From Phytophthora colocasiae (Eukaryota > Oomycota > Peronosporomycetes > Peronosporales > Peronosporaceae), in the NCBI GenBank assembly GCA_018806915.1, contig JAGKQI010000031.1:372001-436000 (forward strand): a stretch of 64,000 nt of DNA, read 5' to 3'. Positions 61,143 to 64,000 of this stretch are shown piece by piece. The position numbers and the translations under genes are program-made. Below the pieces are notes generated by a model. The model saw nothing but the letters and a program-made list of their open reading frames with translations, was not told the origin of the DNA and searched no databases. Every line of letters starts with the position of its first letter. Position 1 is the first letter of the stretch.

Positions 61143-62314
61143 ATGGGAGGAACTACTGAAGAGAAGAAATCTCACCGCAAGCGAGTGGGGGGTCTCCCGT
61201 ACTCGACGGAACTTCTTCGTCGCAAACGTCATGAAATGAACGTCCTTCGCCTGGAAGCTGAGGCTTTGAGTGTGCAGCTGAAAGAACTGCAACGTTCTCG
61301 AAGGGAAACAGGCACGGAGGTGACGCTAACGAGGTCACGTCCAAGTCTCTGGCGTCCAGTTGCTGCAACTGAAAGTGAGAAACGAGAGCGTTCCCAGAAG
61401 ACCAACAGAGAGTTGAAAGCTTTACTGAAAGAGTTGACGAAAATCCGCGATCCCGTTCTGAAAACGTTGATAAAAACCAACGCACTACAGGTACAAAGTC
61501 GATGTTTTGTCGTTTTATTGTTTGAAATCTCCTTTAACGGTTGTCCCTGTTGTCCCTCTTAGGATATGGATTTCGTGTTCCAGTTACCTAAAATTGAGAG
61601 ACCGCCACGTCAAGTCAACTTCAGTGAGACTGTACTAGACGAAATGACAAGTAGTTTGGATTGGCTGCGGTTAGATACCGACACGATGCTGCCAGTCTTG
61701 GATGGCAACGTTACTGTTTCGTTTCGCTGGCAAAACGTGCCCAGTCTTAACTGCATCCAGTTAAGTTCGATCACACCAATATTTTCCAGGGCAGAGGAGA
61801 TTGGAGAGATGATTTGGCGCCACGTAAGAACCACAAGCAAGCAGACAGATGAAGCCTTTCGCTATGTACGTAACAAAAAGAGCTGATGAATACTGGTTGT
61901 ATATTCTGACATTTAAGTGTGTAGATACGACGGAAGACGCCGACTCCGATGGATATGAACGCTGTTGCTTCGATGATGGAAGGTCATCTTTGCAGTAATG
62001 CCATTTCCACGTATCGCAAATATGACGAGGGCGACCGCATTATTCTCGTTGGCACGACAAAGTGGTTTCTGCCAAGTGGTGGACTTGTGCTCCAAGATCA
62101 CAGTTGGACTGTTATTTCGCCCACAGCTACTGCTGCAGGTGAAATGTGTGTGATGCGATACTGCTACAAACTTGAGATGGCTACGACATCGTCTGAAGAA
62201 GCTGCTCAAGCTCAGCGACTGGTTTTTCGTGCTGTTTGTTCCAAAATGCGCAATCTTCACCAGGTGATGCAAGATAAACTGCTGAGCAATGGGATAGCTG
62301 CTTTCAACACATAA
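61143..62314 (+). CDS. M96/bZIP-like oomycete protein (three exons)
   Basis: Exons 61143-61490, 61563-61865 and 61925-62314 give 346 residues. The start has a basic region and leucine-zipper-like helix (SHRKRVGGLPYSTELLRRKR, then LRLEAEALSVQLKELQRSRR), followed by WRPVAATESEKRERSQKTNR and a C-terminal part resembling the START-like region of oomycete proteins annotated as M96 mating-specific (RRKTPTPMDMNAVASMM, RIILVGTTKWFLPSGGLVLQ, SWTVISP). It might be a transcription factor or a ligand-binding regulator; function is unproven. The fragment just downstream comes from the same family. Confidence 0.7.
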
Positions 62315-62451
62315 ACTGGATTGATACACGAACGATAGTTACTCTTACCTCAATGATAACGGTTCTAATGTGATGGCTAGTTTTCGTTGTTAGTCTTTAC
62401 TGATGAGAATACCATTGTGCAAGGACGACGTGTGTAACAGAAAGAAACTGT

Positions 62452-62724
62452 GTGGACGAACAACTCAGTCGAAAAAAAAACATCGAACAGCTTCAAGAAG
62501 AGGTCCGAAAGCTTGAACAACGCCGTCTTGTACTCCTCTCGGGGCTTCCGACGACGACTATACCATGGCAAGTTGTATCGGATTATTTTTCACTCTTTCG
62601 TTATGGACGTTTTGAATTTAGTATTCATTATTCTTCGGATCTGGTGACCCCACTCCTCAAAATGTTGGGAAACCTCAAAGATGATGCGTTTGTGCTTCAG
62701 AACGCTCTCACCATCCATCAGTAA
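62452..62724 (+). pseudogene. Fragment of a second M96-like gene
   Basis: About 90 codons starting at GTG: a zipper-like piece (RKKNIEQLQEEVRKLEQRRL) runs into PWQVVSDYFSLFRYGRF, which is the middle segment of M96-like proteins (W..V.DYF.LFR.G). No ATG and no C-terminal domain are seen, and it ends at a stop. It is either a relic from an internal deletion or exons of an undetected gene. Confidence 0.45.
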
Positions 62725-62830
62725 GTGCCGAATGATAGTTGTGTTGGTAGGAACACGAAGAAAACCCTATAAAAAAATTCTTATTAACGTTGATAGAAGC
62801 CTTAGTCGTAAAAGCTGATGGCTTTGTAGC

Positions 62831-63689
62831 CTACGCTTTGGATGCATATTGTTGCAGTAATAGCTGTCGGACCGATCCTGTCGCTTGTTTGGCAAGGTCT
62901 TGCACCGTGGACCAATACTGGGACACAACACTAGTGGTTTTCTTCGTTGCAGTGGCAGTCCATTGCTTGGCAATCTCGACATTATCACCAGAATTTTCCA
63001 GCACTCGTTTAGCCAAACTGCACAAAAACATCCACGACTTTGTGCCCTTCACAGCGACAATCTGCAACGTTTCCGTCTGTCCCTGACTGATTGAGTCGTT
63101 AGACTCCACCACCCACGCTGGAACAATCGACTGGAGGCGATTCAAACTGTCGTTGGCGTCGTGGAGTTTGGCCAGGAGCATCTGCGTTTCAGTCACTTCA
63201 ATAGGTTGCAGTACAAACTGATACTCGGGCTTCCACACGATATCCGCCAGCGAGAACTTCATGATAAACTCAAGACGCATACGACCTTCACTCATCGTGA
63301 CAAGATCCACTTCAAAGTCCGAGTCTCGGTTAGAGTCTGTGCGTCCAAGACTTTTCTACAATATCGACAAGTATTAACTGTTTAACCTCGCAATTTAGTT
63401 GGTTGGGAGCTCAACGACTTACCGCCAGATAATCCATGACGACTGCGTGAGGCATCCCCACTCCCTTGAGGGCGAAGTCACTCACAGACGACACGGTGCA
63501 TTGCCTACCGGTTCACAGTTACTACCGCTGTACCATTGGGTTTAAACGAAAAGAGATATAATCTTACCACTGCTGCTTTGTGGTTTGCTGCTCCAGCCAA
63601 ATCTTCGCAGAAGACACTGCAAAGCGAAACACTGCACCTCGCTGGGAGCTGAACGTTGTCTTGCCCGTCGTTTCCGTCGTCTTCGCCAT
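62831..63689 (-). CDS. Protein of unknown function (three exons)
   Basis: Exons 63689-63568, 63504-63423 and 63355-62831 give 242 residues; all introns are GT-AG and the frames join. The start is MAKTTETTGKTTF; a further in-frame ATG lies at 63761. The N-terminal half looks beta-rich (GAVFRFAVSSAKIWLEQQ, QWQCTVSSVSDFALKG, RMRLEFIMKFSLADIVW), followed by helices (EVTETQMLLAKLHDANDSLN, VSQYWSTVQDLAKQATGSVR). The plan of beta head plus helical stalk recalls XRCC4/PAXX/SAS-6-type proteins, but I see no diagnostic motif, so no function is given. Confidence 0.65.
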
Positions 63690-64000
63690 CGTTTTCTGTG
63701 CTTGAGTTCCAGTGGGAAAATGAACTCGAAAAACGATAGTCCCAAGAAGGTCAATAGCCATCTACGACTGTGACGAAAGAGTGTGTTGCCTAGGAACCTC
63801 GCCACTACCAAGAAATCTCGCGATAATATTCAACATCCCTTCAAGTTGAAGTGAGGGGCTACTATTGAGAGCATAATTATTATTTTTTGTTATAAACTTG
63901 CTTTTCAAGCTTTCATCAGGAACACTTGATGTTTGTATGCCAAGGCTAGTTCAGGATTCCGCCAGTATAAAAAAGGCAACTTGTGGACACGTTAGATGGG
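63690..64000. other. No further gene recognised up to the window edge
   Basis: Upstream region of the preceding gene and AT-rich sequence. Confidence 0.45.

Overview
The window is nuclear DNA of an oomycete, most likely a Phytophthora species. The evidence is an RXLR-dEER effector with WY-type repeats, a Crinkler (CRN) effector with its LxLFLAK motif, an elicitin-like protein, many signal-peptide/Ser-Thr-rich/GPI-like proteins, short introns (about 60-170 bp) with clean GT-AG ends, and oomycete-type initiator (Inr) core promoters close to start codons. The species cannot be fixed from this sequence alone.

Layout. 1-4.2 kb: the 5' part of a Ty3/gypsy retrotransposon on the minus strand (aspartic protease and gag), cut by the left window edge and joined by a -1 frameshift signal. 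4.2-6.8 kb: the remains of a Ty1/copia element (minus), truncated within integrase next to the gypsy element. 7.3-8.2 kb: a non-autonomous piggyBac-type element with TTAA sites and a very long hairpin, directly upstream of the RXLR effector (8.4-9.3 kb). 9.8-12.8 kb: a small membrane protein, histone H4 with a metazoan-style 3' stem-loop, and the CRN effector. 13-15.5 kb: relics, including an internally deleted transposase. 16.2-20.1 kb: four minus-strand genes for secreted, GPI-like proteins, three of them plainly paralogous. 20.6-25.2 kb: housekeeping genes (RRS1, selenoprotein K homologue, mitochondrial bL27, temptin-like protein, Qc-SNARE). 25.9-36 kb: transposase fragments, a degenerate MULE, two more Ser/Thr-rich surface proteins (one elicitin-like), a tandem ankyrin-type gene pair with one broken copy, and a TA-flanked MITE. 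36-46.4 kb: gene-dense core with a Ser/Thr-rich secreted protein, BDP1, a multi-KH protein with a 7-nt microexon, an unknown gene, a Rab-like GTPase with a long N-terminal extension, and COX20. 46.6-48.7 kb: two small secreted proteins with degenerate RXLR motifs flanking a fold-back element with perfect 140-bp arms. 49.2-59.05 kb: a copia element with nearly identical LTRs, split inside reverse transcriptase by a decayed piggyBac element, itself sitting 36 bp upstream of an SDHAF1-like gene. 59.5-64 kb: two more mucin-like genes, an M96/bZIP-like gene and fragment, and an unknown three-exon gene.

The window shows the contrast expected of Phytophthora genomes: compact conserved genes, sometimes sharing divergent promoters, between repeat-rich stretches carrying effectors and surface proteins. 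Several mobile elements lie close to, or directly upstream of, host genes. Splice sites were placed by eye; where a multi-exon model is given, exon lengths sum to a whole number of codons unless stated otherwise.
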